The notes beneath the pieces were generated by a model that did not search any database, had not been told where the DNA came from, and saw only the letters and a list, made by a program, of their open reading frames with translations. A DNA stretch of 35,793 bases, taken from positions 1-35,793 of the forward strand of contig NZ_MAOE01000070.1 of assembly GCF_001884185.1 (NCBI RefSeq). Reading direction: 5' to 3'. Shown here one piece after another: positions 23,341 through 32,715 of the stretch. The position numbers were made by a program, and so were the translations under genes. The stretch's first letter is position 1, and every line of letters begins with the position of its first letter. This DNA is from Bacillus albus (GTDB lineage Bacteria > Bacillota > Bacilli > Bacillales > Bacillaceae_G).

Positions 23341-26300
23341 TCATATACCAGCCCAAACATCTTTTCCATATCGCCCTTCATCTTGCACACGATCCAACCA
23401 ATTCCTTGCTTCTTGTTCACTGACTTCATGAATTTCTTGATATGCTTGACACAGGGTATCTTCTACATCAGGAGCCATTTTACTTCCATCCCCACATATA
23501 TAAAGGTGAGCTCCATTATCTAATAATGAAATTAAATTGATTCTATCTTGTTTTATTAAATGCTGTACATATGTTTTTGGATATCCTTCTAGGCGAGAAA
23601 AAGCTGTGTGTAAAGAGATTAATCCATCTCTTTCATCATTTTCTAGTTCTGTACGATAGAGATAATCCTTTTCAGGATGACGACAACCAAAGTATAGATG
23701 TGCTTGTCCTAAGTTCATACCTTTTTGCTTTTGAACACGACGCGCTTGCAAGAATCCACGGAATGGTGCAATTCCAGTACCTGGTCCAACCATGATAATT
23801 GGTGTTTCTGGATTTTCAGGTAATTGAAAGTTTGATTGTGGCGTTCGAATGAAACAGATAATCTCATCTTTATTATGACGCTGAGCTAAATAATTAGAAG
23901 CGACTCCTTCATATGTCCCTTCCCCACTCCATGCAGGCGCATTAACAACACCAACCGTAATGCTCAGACGATCCTGTGCAACGAGTGGAGAACTTGAAAT
24001 AGAATAGTAACGTGGTTTGAGCGCAGGAAGAAGTTCTAAAAAACGTTCAAATCGGATTTCACAAGCCTCATACTTTTCAAGAAGATCCAACATTGAAATA
24101 CGTTTCTTTAATATTTGTTCATGATAAACTCCGTCTTCCAATAATGATTCCAATTCCTTTTTATGAGGAGGGCATGCTGTGAATGTCACCATTTCTCGTA
24201 TTTGTGCTCGAGTGGCTGCTTCTTGCACTTCAACACTATAACTAAGAAGGTCATATAAACTAACAGGACTGTCTAAAGGTATGTGATTTACACTGCGCCC
24301 ACTTGCGCTCAGTATGACTTGATCCTTCCCGTTTAATCCAAAGCGTTTTAAAACTCGGTTGACATTTTTCTGACTATTAATTGGCAGCACCCCAAGGTGG
24401 TCTCCTTCTTGATACGTAGCGCCTTCTGGCAAGGATATCTCGATATGTCGAGTGCTTCTATCACTGCTGGATGATTGGAGTTCACGATTTTCTAATACAG
24501 ACGCATAAACTGCTTCATATGTTCGCGCAAGAGGAGATCCTCCAAGACGACTGACAAATTGTAAACTTAATGTACTGCGTTCTTTCTCCATGTTTTTGTT
24601 AAGTTCCAATCCAAATGCCTTCATCGCATCAGACCACATGCTTTGTTTCCATTGCTCGAGTTGTTCCTCGAAATCACCACTTGCATCCGCTTCCCCGCGT
24701 TTAGAAAATCTTGTTGCTCCTTTTTGCGCCATTTGCTCATCAATGTATCTTGGAATTCGCTGATAAGTACTAGCCCAATTATGATCTCCACAACCAAAAA
24801 CTGCGTATTGAACACCTTTTAGCTCGTCCGGTTTTAATTCCTCCAACCATTGCACAAACTGTCCTGCATTACTTGGCGGCTTTCCATTATAAGAAGAAGT
24901 TACAATAAGAACCGCTCCTTCTTTTGGCAGACTTCCAATTCGATCGTTAAGAGCTGCCACTTCCGTTTGAACACCTTCTAAACTAGCTGTATCTGCTAGT
25001 TCTCTTGCAATACCTTCTGCTACCCCTGTATCCGAACCATACAGAACAAGCAGCGAAAGATTATCGGCTCCAATAATAGAAGGAGTCTTCTGAACTTGCT
25101 GCTTAATTTCATGGTTTTTCAGTTTCTCCTCTGTAGGTGCAAGAACAGTAGTATGGCTAATAGTTTGATTTCGGGGTAGAATCCTAATTTTAAAATCACC
25201 AGGCTTTAGCGTTAATGTTTGTTTTACGTTCAGCTGATAGTCTTGATAATCAATGAATTCAAAATGTTGAAGAAGCATTCCCATTACGATTGTGGCTTCA
25301 TGAAGTGCAAACTGCATACCGATACATGCTCGTTGACCATTTCCAAATGGCTTATAAGCGTGATGAGGAACCTTATCTAGATCTTCAAATCGTTCAGGTT
25401 GGAATTCTTCCACGTTGTCTCCCCACGCATCTTTATCCCTATGTAACTGTGGAATAAGAACAGAAATACGATCTTTTCCTTTCTTAATTGGATATTTCCC
25501 ACCAATCACTGTATCTTCTTTTGCATAGAGACTGAATGCTGGAGCAGTAGGCCATAGACGTAGCGATTCATTTAAAATCATCCGGATATACTTAAGTTTC
25601 ATAACTTGTTGGTATGTTGGAGTAGGATCTGTCAAAACCCTATCTACTTCTTCATAGGCTTTTTTTAATTTATCCGGATTCTTTAATAAAAAATAGATTG
25701 CAAAAGATAATAATCCACTCGTTGTTTCATGCCCAGCTATTAAAAAAGTGATAATTTGGAAACGAATATTTTCATCATCTAATTTTTCACCAGTTTCTGG
25801 ATCCTGCACATTTAACATACGGGAAAGTAAATCATTTTCTTCCTGATTTCCACTACTTTTACGTTCAGCGATAATATTATCTACTAAAGAAAACATAGAT
25901 TGGATATCATGCTGAAATTGACGTTTCGTTCTCCACATGATTTTATCTTCTATATCCAGCCGCTGTAATTGGTGCATCGCCTCATCTAGAGCACGGGTCA
26001 TGCTAGTAATAAAAGGATGAGGGGTCTCACGATAAAAGCTATTAAACCGGTAATTAAAACCACATAGACCCATTGTATCTAATGTAAGGCGAGTCATATC
26101 CTCTGGAACATCTACGTTTTCATTCGGATTAAGCCGTGCCCATTTTTGAACGAGTTGTACAGCAATATCGACCATCATGGCATGGTAATCTTTCATTGCC
26201 CGTTGGCTAAATGTAGGCATCAAAATATTATGAGCTTTTTTCCAGTTAGGCTCATGAGTCTCGCTTGTAAATAATCCGTCTCCGGCAAAGGCGCGAACTT

Positions 26301-26538
26301 TCGCTAAAGCCCCCTCTATACTTTTATCGAACCTTGTTTCATCACAGACTTCTGCTACCAGTTCATGTCCAGAAACGACAATAATCGTATCACTTAAAGT
26401 TTGAATTTGAAAAATAGGACCATACTCTTCCGCTATCTTGATAAAAGATAAGGTCGGTTTATCTTTGTCGATTAATGGGAGATTCCCCAGCGGCCCATAT
26501 GTTTTCGGCTGAGGAATGGCAGATACTTTTTTATCCAT
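23341..26538 (-). CDS. cyp102A: Self-sufficient cytochrome P450 / NADPH-P450 reductase (CYP102A type)
   Basis: 1065 residues from the ATG at 26536-26538, preceded by AAAGGGTG; an in-frame extension to 26583 has no ribosome site. Heme domain: substrate-gate Phe90 in AGDGLF (Phe87 of P450 BM3), I-helix AGHETTS (268-274), ESLR (324-327), heme Cys405 in [11 protein letters not shown] linker follows, then the flavodoxin-like FMN domain ([14 protein letters not shown], about 495-510), the FAD domain (RYYSISSSP) and the NADPH domain ([29 protein letters not shown]). All three cofactor sites are intact. The family hydroxylates medium and long-chain fatty acids near the omega end in the cytosol. Length equals that known for CYP102A5 of B. 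cereus. It is monocistronic; its regulator is not adjacent unless the MarR controls it. Confidence 0.96.
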   Translation of the reverse strand: MDKKVSAIPQPKTYGPLGNLPLIDKDKPTLSFIKIAEEYGPIFQIQTLSDTIIVVSGHELVAEVCDETRFDKSIEGALAKVRAFAGDGLFTSETHEPNWKKAHNILMPTFSQRAMKDYHAMMVDIAVQLVQKWARLNPNENVDVPEDMTRLTLDTMGLCGFNYRFNSFYRETPHPFITSMTRALDEAMHQLQRLDIEDKIMWRTKRQFQHDIQSMFSLVDNIIAERKSSGNQEENDLLSRMLNVQDPETGEKLDDENIRFQIITFLIAGHETTSGLLSFAIYFLLKNPDKLKKAYEEVDRVLTDPTPTYQQVMKLKYIRMILNESLRLWPTAPAFSLYAKEDTVIGGKYPIKKGKDRISVLIPQLHRDKDAWGDNVEEFQPERFEDLDKVPHHAYKPFGNGQRACIGMQFALHEATIVMGMLLQHFEFIDYQDYQLNVKQTLTLKPGDFKIRILPRNQTISHTTVLAPTEEKLKNHEIKQQVQKTPSIIGADNLSLLVLYGSDTGVAEGIARELADTASLEGVQTEVAALNDRIGSLPKEGAVLIVTSSYNGKPPSNAGQFVQWLEELKPDELKGVQYAVFGCGDHNWASTYQRIPRYIDEQMAQKGATRFSKRGEADASGDFEEQLEQWKQSMWSDAMKAFGLELNKNMEKERSTLSLQFVSRLGGSPLARTYEAVYASVLENRELQSSSSDRSTRHIEISLPEGATYQEGDHLGVLPINSQKNVNRVLKRFGLNGKDQVILSASGRSVNHIPLDSPVSLYDLLSYSVEVQEAATRAQIREMVTFTACPPHKKELESLLEDGVYHEQILKKRISMLDLLEKYEACEIRFERFLELLPALKPRYYSISSSPLVAQDRLSITVGVVNAPAWSGEGTYEGVASNYLAQRHNKDEIICFIRTPQSNFQLPENPETPIIMVGPGTGIAPFRGFLQARRVQKQKGMNLGQAHLYFGCRHPEKDYLYRTELENDERDGLISLHTAFSRLEGYPKTYVQHLIKQDRINLISLLDNGAHLYICGDGSKMAPDVEDTLCQAYQEIHEVSEQEARNWLDRVQDEGRYGKDVWAGI

Positions 26539-27045
26539 TAAAAACACCCTTTCAAAAAGCATGAAATAAAATATCCCATTCAATAAAAAGAAGATAGCAA
26601 TGAATCGCCTGGGATAAAAATATGTAATTAATTACCTTAATTTATCTTTCCCCTAACTATTCACGATTATGATATTGCTTATAAGGTTGGTAATCTAAGT
26701 TATTTGTTGCTATTACATTTATAACTTGCAGAAAAAATACTAAATGAAAATGAAGTGTATTATGATAATGTTTATCAGAAATTGAAAGCTAAAGGTTGTA
26801 GTATTAGGAAAACCAGTAGTTTCTCATGTCAATTCAAACAAATACGATAAGTAAGTATACTGTTGTGTTACTAATGAAAAAGGATCTGATATGAATATCA
26901 GATCCTTTTTACTATATATCATTATTTCACTGATTCTTTTCCAAATTTAAATACCCGCGCCTTAGCAGCAGAAATTTGCATTTCTTCATAGTCTAACTAA
27001 ACATTAAAAACTTGTAGGAATTATAATCTAAAGTTTTATTTTGCT
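26539..27045. other. Intergenic region before the P450 gene
   Basis: Besides the P450 leader it holds a perfect 12-bp palindrome GTAATTAATTAC (26624-26635), a possible operator, and the exporter terminator at 26877. On the minus strand 26922-26990 an open end reads YEEMQISAAKARVFKFGKES then VK and a stop, which looks like the tail of a lost gene; I cannot name it. Confidence 0.3.
26877..26910. terminator. Perfect 16-bp hairpin terminator
   Basis: AAAAAGGATCTGATAT (26877-26892) pairs perfectly with ATATCAGATCCTTTTT (26895-26910). It lies downstream of the exporter gene on the minus strand; the symmetric A/T tails allow use on both strands. Confidence 0.8.
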
Positions 27046-28524
27046 CTACCGATTTAACCTCTCGACAGCTTCCGCGCTTGTATCTACACGTTTAACGAAA
27101 AAAACTAATAGCAGTGCAACAATATTCATGCCAAGCGCTACATAGAACGAATATTGAATTCCGGATAATAAAGCCTTCTGAGTTAACATTGCCTTCGTAG
27201 CTTCTGTGAAGGTTGTTGGATCTACATCAGCCATTAAACTTTCAGCTTTTGTTTTTGTTACAGAATTCATAATCGTAACAAGAATGGCAGTACCAATTGA
27301 ACCGGATACTTGTTGAGCTGTATTATTAACAGCTGTACCGTGCGGATTTAAGCGAGTTGGCAATTGATTAAGGCCATTTGTCATAAGCGGCATCATCACC
27401 ATCGCCATCCCAAACATCCGCAGTGTGTAAATAAGAATAATATGTGTGTGACTAGAGTCGAGTTGCAGGTTTGCTAGCATATAAGTTGAAACGGCTGTAA
27501 TGGAAAGTCCTACTATACCAAGAATACGAGGGCCATATTTATCAAATAGTTTACCTGTAATTGGTGACATAATCCCCATGATTACCGCACCTGGAAGCAT
27601 CATCAGCCCAGAGCTCAGCGGTGAAATACCGCGGACGTTTTGTACATAAGCTGGTGTTAAAATCATACCCGAAAACATGGCCACTGCGTTGACAATTGCA
27701 ATTACAGACGCAAGTGCAAACATTGGGTACTTGTAAACACGTAAATCCAATAACGGTTCATTCATTTTTAATTGGCGTATAATGAAAGCAATTAAGGCAA
27801 TAGCGCCTATAATTAAGGTTGTTAAGACCACTTTATTCGTCCAACCATCGGAACTTGCAGAACTGAATCCATACAACAGACCGCCAAAACCGACAGAAGA
27901 TAATAATAATGAGAGATAATCAAGTTTTGCATTTTTATTTTGTTTCATGACATTCTCCGATTTCCAAATCCCTAACAGTAAGCTAATGATCGCTAACGGT
28001 AAAATCATTTCAAAAAGCAAACGCCAGTCATAATACTCTACAATATAACCTGATAGTGTCGGTCCAATTGCTGGGGCTGTAATCATAACTAACCCAAAAA
28101 TCCCCATTGCTGTTCCCCTTTTTTCTCTCGGAAAGCTTACTAGCATAATATTCATTAATAAAGGCCCCATGACTGAAGAACCTGCTGCTTGAACCATCCG
28201 GCCAGTAAGTAATAATCCAAAGTTCGGTGCTAAAGCCGCTAAGGCTGTACCAAGAATAAAAATCAACATAGATGTAATAAATAAACTCCTATTGGAGAAG
28301 CGGGTTATTAAAAATGCTGAGGCCGGAATTAATACACCACTTACAAGCATATACCCTGTAGAAAGCCACTGAATCGTTGAATAATCTTGAATGTCTAAAT
28401 CCTTCATTATTGATGGCAAGGCTACATTTAAAAGCGAGTTATTTAGAAATGAAACAAATGCTCCAATAAAAAGGATGACAAGCATTAAATATGGTGGCTT
28501 TCTTTTATGTAATGTTTCACTCAT
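27046..28524 (-). CDS. DHA2-family (EmrB/QacA-like) multidrug MFS exporter
   Basis: 492 residues from the ATG of MSETLHKRKPPYLM (28522-28524), with GAAGGGG 11 bases upstream; an extension to 28650 is unlikely. About 14 membrane helices. Motif A region ASAFLITRFSNRSLF, motif C GLVMITAPAIGPTLSGY (antiporter signature), and LNNSLLNVALPSIMKDL with the helix-1 signature of EmrB-type drug:H+ antiporters (the usual acidic residue after LN is replaced by Asn). It probably exports hydrophobic toxic compounds with proton exchange. It is monocistronic, without an adjacent regulator gene or an MFP partner, as is usual in Gram-positives. Confidence 0.92.
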   Translation of the reverse strand: MSETLHKRKPPYLMLVILFIGAFVSFLNNSLLNVALPSIMKDLDIQDYSTIQWLSTGYMLVSGVLIPASAFLITRFSNRSLFITSMLIFILGTALAALAPNFGLLLTGRMVQAAGSSVMGPLLMNIMLVSFPREKRGTAMGIFGLVMITAPAIGPTLSGYIVEYYDWRLLFEMILPLAIISLLLGIWKSENVMKQNKNAKLDYLSLLLSSVGFGGLLYGFSSASSDGWTNKVVLTTLIIGAIALIAFIIRQLKMNEPLLDLRVYKYPMFALASVIAIVNAVAMFSGMILTPAYVQNVRGISPLSSGLMMLPGAVIMGIMSPITGKLFDKYGPRILGIVGLSITAVSTYMLANLQLDSSHTHIILIYTLRMFGMAMVMMPLMTNGLNQLPTRLNPHGTAVNNTAQQVSGSIGTAILVTIMNSVTKTKAESLMADVDPTTFTEATKAMLTQKALLSGIQYSFYVALGMNIVALLLVFFVKRVDTSAEAVERLNR

Positions 28525-28919
28525 ATATTCATTTACCCCTTCATTATATATTCCATTAATTCGTTTAAGCCATTTGCATATCTGCACAAGAATACATTGC
28601 CCTTGCAGTATTTTGCCAAACTCTTCGAATGGATATTCTCTTTTTAGCAATTCTACTTGCTCAACGTTACATCGTTACATCTGAAAATCTTTTTTATTGA
28701 TCAAACGTTCATAAACGCGTTTGTTAACCGAAATTAAATTAGGTTACATTTTGAGGTGGAGTTGTCTTATTGCCCACAAATAGTAGGATAAATCAACAAG
28801 ACCATACACCTATTCCTTTAAATACAGGCTTGTAAATCTAGTTATGTAACCATCCATAAAAAGGAATATTACATAGGCTAAGTCTAACATTACATTTTTA
28901 AAGTGAGGGGAATAAACTT
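28525..28919. other. Divergent intergenic region with inverted repeat and promoters
   Basis: CAAACG (28702-28707) and CGTTTG (28718-28723) form an inverted repeat that could be a repressor site for the exporter. Near the plus-strand gene, CATAGGCTA (28872-28880) fits the CATANNNTA -10 of sigma-K promoters, 40 bases before its ATG, but a matching -35 AC at 16-17 bases is not evident. No gene seen. Confidence 0.35.
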
Positions 28920-29513
28920 ATGTACCAATATTGGTATTTGAATTCAGAAGGCAACGGTGAGCAATATACGAACCAAATTGCAATGTCATCATTATATTTA
29001 CAGCCCCAAATCACTAAGGCTGAGGGAATGAATGATTTGAAGATTCTTGAGAATTGGAGTTGTCGAGGCTATCCATTTGGTTGGGATTCGCCAGCCTATT
29101 ATACGGGTTTCAATTCTCAAACTCCTCCCTTCTCTTTAGGTCAGCCAATCCATTATGCAGGGATGATGCCAGAAGGACATCCCGCTAATTGGACGCCATT
29201 ACAAGGCCATGTAGGTAATTTCCAAAAACCTCCCTTACCCTGGGCCCAACCATTCAATCATGCAGGGATGTTCGCACAAGGTCAGCTCGCCGCTTTACTA
29301 TCGCCACCAGCCAAAGCTTTTAATTTTAATACCAATAATAACTGGGGTATTTTTGGAAATCCTCCAGGATGGGGCGGACATGCGGGTCCTATGGGATGGG
29401 GGAATAATGGTCAGCCAGGAATGTTTGGAAACTTACTTACATTAGGAAAAGGCACCATGAATGGAATCGGAATGCTTAGTAGTCTAATCGGTATGGGGAA
29501 GTTCTTCTTTTAG
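28920..29513 (+). CDS. Trp/Gly/Pro/Asn-rich protein of unknown role
   Basis: 197 residues; ATG after GTGAGGGGAATAAACTT. No signal peptide; many Trp, Tyr, Phe, Gly, Pro and Asn. Three loose repeats: 52-70 (PFGWDSPAYYTGF), 70-93 (PFSLGQPIHYAGMMPEGHP) and 105-130 (PLPWAQPFNHAGMFAQGQ), with the theme P-x-x-W-x-x-P-x-x-x-A-G-M. Residues 140-170 are Gly/Asn/Trp-rich (WGGHAGPMGWGNNGQPGMFG), and the tail is hydrophobic. Composition resembles low-complexity spore-coat or exosporium proteins of Bacillus, and a possible sigma-K -10 lies upstream; this is inference. One Cys (48). I do not recognise a named family. Single gene. Confidence 0.7.
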   Translation: MYQYWYLNSEGNGEQYTNQIAMSSLYLQPQITKAEGMNDLKILENWSCRGYPFGWDSPAYYTGFNSQTPPFSLGQPIHYAGMMPEGHPANWTPLQGHVGNFQKPPLPWAQPFNHAGMFAQGQLAALLSPPAKAFNFNTNNNWGIFGNPPGWGGHAGPMGWGNNGQPGMFGNLLTLGKGTMNGIGMLSSLIGMGKFFF

Positions 29514-29675
29514 TTAAGTAAAACTGTAGGATAGGTCCTTAACCTAGAATCAAAAAACATTTCCTTTTCCCATGATTTAATCTTCTCAAACATCCCCCTC
29601 AATGTATTAATTGTACGCTTCCAATACTCCCTACAAGTTCGTTTCCTCGTCTTTCAAATTATAAAAACATCAAAA

Positions 29676-29701
29676 AAGACATTCCAAATATGGAACGTCT
29701 T
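29676..29701. terminator. Hairpin terminator
   Basis: AAGACATTCCA pairs with TGGAACGTCTT (one mismatch) around AATA, with A-rich and T-rich tails. It lies 160 bases after the Trp/Gly-rich gene. The rest of 29514-29823 shows no gene. Confidence 0.65.
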
Positions 29702-29823
29702 CTTTCACTTTATAAAACCATTCAACAATCTAAAATATTCTAACCGACATACTCACTCATTTAACTAAAAAAATCGGTTAATTGCATAACGCTCTTCTAA
29801 CTTTCCTTGCGAAAATTAGCGGG

Positions 29824-29878
29824 GCCTCAACGTCTTCAATATTAACGTAAATCAAATATTGACTACTGTTAATGAGGC
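29824..29878. repeat. Nested inverted repeat upstream of the small membrane gene
   Basis: GCCTCA (29824-29829) and TGAGGC (29873-29878) enclose TCAATATT and AATATTGA, giving a two-step hairpin of 55 bases 50 bases before the next start. Could be a regulator site or a leader structure. Confidence 0.4.
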
Positions 29879-29928
29879 GTTATGTCATACAATGGAGTTA
29901 ATATTAGAAAACTGTGAGGATGATTACG

Positions 29929-30297
29929 TTGATAAAATTTGTAATTAGTTATGCTGCAAGTCTGTTCGCTTTTATTTTTGGATGGTTCTTGATTTCATAT
30001 ATTTCTCATCCTAGCTTTATTCACCCGAACGTTGTATTAGGGTTCATTAAAACAATCGTCACTTATGGTAGTATACCGGCTCTTGTAGCTTGTCTAATTG
30101 GGGAAGTGTTATACAGGAAAATCAAAAGATGTAGAGAATTTCAATTTGGAATTCCTGTATTTATAGGACTAGCAGTTATCTATACACTTATACCATTTCT
30201 TTTTCTTTTTCCTTTTAATTTTTCCCATTTCTTTGATTTCGTTGCACCTGTTATTATGGGATCCTTATCTTTTTATTTCGTACGTAGAAAAATATAA
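29929..30297 (+). CDS. Small four-helix membrane protein (UPF0715-like)
   Basis: 122 residues if started at TTG (29929-29931), nine bases after GTGAGG; the ATG at 29920 and GTG at 29914 overlap that box. Four hydrophobic helices: FVISYAASLFAFIFGWFLIS, ALVACLIGEVLYR region, FGIPVFIGLAVIYTLIPFLF, and the final APVIMGSLSFYFV. The start ISYAASL and overall layout recall UPF0715 proteins (YwlA/YoaG-like) of Bacillus, of unknown function. A nested hairpin precedes it. Confidence 0.6.
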   Translation: MIKFVISYAASLFAFIFGWFLISYISHPSFIHPNVVLGFIKTIVTYGSIPALVACLIGEVLYRKIKRCREFQFGIPVFIGLAVIYTLIPFLFLFPFNFSHFFDFVAPVIMGSLSFYFVRRKI

Positions 30298-30581
30298 TTA
30301 ACTTCAAGAGTGTGACAAAAAGAATCCTGATTAGTAAATTCACACTGTATAACAAAACAGAACTCAAAGAACGCATCCATTCTTGCGAAATAAACAAGAA
30401 AAAGTATTTGTGGACTCTAGGTTTAAACAAAACGAGAACATTCAAAACGCCGTCATTGCTTTTCTTAAAAGAAGAATTAAAAAGTTAGAGAAAAAGAATA
30501 CAGGGTTTGAGGAAGAAAAAAAGTAATTGCGTGAAAAAGGAAAGGTATAGCTTACTGATTACTTCATGCATTCATAAAAAT
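30298..30581 (+). other. Non-coding stretch with a possible ORF relic
   Basis: A plus-strand open piece reads AVIAFLKRRIKKLEKKN then GFEEEKK and a stop (to about 30525), a coiled-coil tail like those of small transposon accessory proteins. It has no start codon with a ribosome site and frames shift upstream. It is not called as a gene. Confidence 0.3.
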
Positions 30582-30621
30582 AGGACCGTGCATATTAGAC
30601 ATATCTAATATGTACGGTCCT
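30582..30621. terminator. 18-bp hairpin terminator
   Basis: AGGACCGTGCATATTAGA pairs with TCTAATATGTACGGTCCT with one mismatch (30582-30621), then TTTCG. On the minus strand it follows the kinase-like gene by about 50 bases. Confidence 0.75.
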
Positions 30622-30673
30622 TTCGTTTACTAGTCGTTCACTTATATAACCTAAAAATAAGTATGTGGTCCTT

Positions 30674-31333
30674 TTACCATTTGAATTTCTTTTTAAACTT
30701 CTTATATTTTCTATACGAATGTCTAACAATGTTTAACATAAAATACGGTATTTTAATAGGGAAAGGAAATTTATAAATGAAAGGCAAATAAAATATAAAA
30801 TATGCCTTTTCTAGGTCTCTCCACTTACTATCTTCTTTTGTTTTTAAGAAATCAGATACATCGACTACATATCCTCTTCCGTTTTCCATCATCACATTTT
30901 TCCCGTGAACGTCACAAGGAGTTAATCCTTGTTCCCTTGCATACTCTAAAGCTTCATTGATATCAAGGATTACCTGCTTAGGAATTTTAATCCCCTTATG
31001 AATAGCATCGTATAAGGTAATTTCTTTTAAACGTTTCAATACTATGAAATTTTCTCCTTTATATATAAGCTTCGAATAAGAAGGATGATTTCCGATTCTT
31101 CGGTATACTTCTGACTCTTTTTCAATTCCTTCTCCTTCTCGTGCGTAAACTTTCACAACCCAATCTTTGTATTCTTTATGCATGAATACTGCAGCATAAT
31201 TCCCTATTCCTAAACACTTCCAAAGTCTAGGAATATCTTTAACTACTACAGGCTCGAATTCATCCTCACTTCTTATACTTACCTCTTTTAATAATTCATC
31301 CTTTATCAATCCCACAAAACTGTTTATACTCAT
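30674..31333 (-). CDS. Protein-kinase-fold protein (YrzF-like, small)
   Basis: 219 residues from the ATG of MSINSFVGLI (31331-31333), with GGAG eight bases upstream; a longer GTG frame to 31372 is created by the repeat upstream. Kinase motifs: GIGNYAAVF (42-50), Lys61 in WVVKVY, Glu74 in EVYRR region, catalytic CDVHGKN with Asp141 and Asn146 (spacing as in HRDxxxxN), and metal-binding Asp158 in VVDVSDF. The core is complete but short: after motif VII only about 60 residues remain, ending in a basic tail (YRKYKKFKKKFKW) that could bind membrane or nucleic acid. The bacterial YrzF/RIO-like kinases are the closest type I know. Targets unknown. Confidence 0.8.
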   Translation of the reverse strand: MSINSFVGLIKDELLKEVSIRSEDEFEPVVVKDIPRLWKCLGIGNYAAVFMHKEYKDWVVKVYAREGEGIEKESEVYRRIGNHPSYSKLIYKGENFIVLKRLKEITLYDAIHKGIKIPKQVILDINEALEYAREQGLTPCDVHGKNVMMENGRGYVVDVSDFLKTKEDSKWRDLEKAYFIFYLPFIYKFPFPIKIPYFMLNIVRHSYRKYKKFKKKFKW

Positions 31334-31357
31334 CATTTCCACTCCGGTTTTGCTAAA

Positions 31358-31396
31358 AGGGGTCCCACCCACATTTTAACGAAAATATACACTAAG
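31358..31396. repeat. Partial repeat shared with 34844 and 783
   Basis: On the minus strand this reads CTTAGTGTATATTTTCGTTA then AAATGTGGGTGGGACCCC, closely matching 34844-34885. It lies 25 bases before the kinase-like start codon, so the promoter may lie in or behind it. Confidence 0.55.
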
Positions 31397-31407
31397 TGAA
31401 TTTTATC

Positions 31408-31456
31408 ATAAAACGAGACATCTTTTTTCTTCAAATAAAAAGATGTCTCGTTTTAT
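31408..31456. terminator. Perfect 20-bp hairpin terminator
   Basis: ATAAAACGAGACATCTTTTT (31408-31427) pairs perfectly with 31437-31456 around a 9-base loop. It probably ended the serine hydrolase gene whose remnant lies at 31544-31738. Confidence 0.8.
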
Positions 31457-31543
31457 TTGAACTGTTGAATACTTAATATGTATTCCACTATTCATAGCCC
31501 CAAACCGTACAACATAAAAATATTTCCAACTATTTATGTAGTT

Positions 31544-31738
31544 TCAGTTTTTCAGAGGCAACTGTATAAGGGCTTTTCTTAGTGTAATTTCTCTTCGTCC
31601 ATCGGCTATAAAAATTCATTTTTTCCCATAATCATAACCTAACTTTTCGTCTGGATCGGCAAAACAGAATGATTCTCCTGTATCTGGGTGACCAAAAGAA
31701 GGATATCTGCTTTCAAATCGGATGCTTAGTACTCTATT
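31544..31738 (-). pseudogene. Serine hydrolase (class C beta-lactamase-like), C-terminal relic
   Basis: The minus-strand frame reads RYPSFGHPDTGESFCFADPD, EKLGYDYGKK, a TGA, then in frame IFIADGRREITLRKALIQL and a stop at 31544-31546. FGHPGxGGSFxFADPE-type sequence followed by GY and a REALRKAL-like helix is the C-terminal end of CubicO-type serine hydrolases. The Ser-x-x-Lys and Tyr-x-Asn parts are gone. The upstream side meets an IS231 relic. Confidence 0.65.
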
Positions 31739-31788
31739 TTATAATCTATAGACTTAACAGAAAAAGTTTCCTCAAAACGATAAAAAAC

Positions 31789-31940
31789 TTTGAACCTCTT
31801 GAGCAAATAGTTGTAATTCATCAGATACAGAAATAGACATACAAAAACGCCATCCTTTCTTATGATTCTACAAAAAGAATAGCGCATTTTTTCATTTTAG
31901 GGGAGAGTTTGTTGAAGTAGTCTAATAGCGATTGGTGGTA
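31789..31940 (-). mobile_element. IS231-like relic: end, leader and transposase start
   Basis: On the minus strand: GGGGTACCACC, a degenerate terminal repeat (about 31914-31932), a leader with an imperfect hairpin (CGCTATTCTTTTTGTAG...AAGGATGGCG), AAAGGA box, and ATG at 31838-31840 encoding MSISVSDELQLFAQEVQ, like the start of IS231-group transposases, then loss of homology and a stop. The rest of the element is missing. Confidence 0.6.
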
Positions 31941-31979
31941 CCCCTTATAGGATAATAGAAGTTTGCATTTTTAATTTTT

Positions 31980-32453
31980 TCACACTCTATTAACAAGGCA
32001 GTTATAGCATCCTGGTTTAGCGTTAAGAATGTGAATATATTCTACTTCTTTATTATCAAAAATTTCATCTATATTTTCTCTTAAATTTACACCTTCTGTA
32101 ACCCTTGCTTCTACAATCATTGAGTCAGTATTGTAGCCGCGTACAGATAGATACCTATGATGTAACATATGCGGAATTTCATTTACATCTAGCTTAGCAG
32201 TAGTTGCTCCCTTTCGTATAAATATAGGACCACTTGCTTTATACGGCGAATTAACACTATGATATTGGTAATTCAGTAAGATTACCTCTTCTCCTACCTC
32301 AGCATCCTTCAAACTTATCCTACAAGGATATCCAGGATTTTTATTTGCTATTATTTTGACTGCCCCGATACTTTTTAATACTTCTTCATTCATTAGAAAT
32401 AGGTTATTAAACTCCTTCTCTTGTAACGCAACGATTTGAAAGTTATTTCTCAT
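31980..32453 (-). CDS. DUF1203-family protein
   Basis: 157 residues; ATG after AAGGGGGGAGAAT. GYPCRISLKDAEVGEEVILL, YHSVNSPYKASGPIFIR and the end HILNAKPGCYNCLVNRV are hallmarks of DUF1203 (about 155 residues), so it is full length. Three Cys, two in the conserved CYNC-like tail, suggest a metal or thiol role, but no function is established. It lies 45 bp from the IS231 relic on one side and has its own short leader. Confidence 0.85.
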   Translation of the reverse strand: MRNNFQIVALQEKEFNNLFLMNEEVLKSIGAVKIIANKNPGYPCRISLKDAEVGEEVILLNYQYHSVNSPYKASGPIFIRKGATTAKLDVNEIPHMLHHRYLSVRGYNTDSMIVEARVTEGVNLRENIDEIFDNKEVEYIHILNAKPGCYNCLVNRV

Positions 32454-32520
32454 ATTCTCCCCCCTTAATTAGTTGTTATAAAGCATTTCACTAATGATGC
32501 TACCACTAAAGTTCATAAAA

Positions 32521-32620
32521 CTTGTTCAATAATCTTGCCCGTTTGTTGAGGATTGAATTAAAAAGCTTACAATTCTAAAACAGAGAAAAAATGGCTTATT
32601 ATTGTTCAATACCAAGTTGT
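32521..32620. repeat. Palindromic repeat copy downstream of adaA
   Basis: CTTGTTCAATAATC / GTTTGTTGAG around TTGCCC (32521-32550) and ATTGTTCAATACCAAGTTGT (32601-32620) match, in the same order and orientation, the two parts of 34692-34773. The copy here is degenerate. Confidence 0.55.
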
Positions 32621-32715
32621 TTACTTTTAATCAATCAGTAATGATTTATTGAAAAATACGATGAGTACAAAGCACTCTTGTTAATTCATGCTATCTTTTG
32701 TTAAAGAACGTAAAT

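Noticed and set aside
30254-30445. Minus-strand 63-codon frame
   Set aside because: Antisense to the small membrane gene and without a ribosome site.
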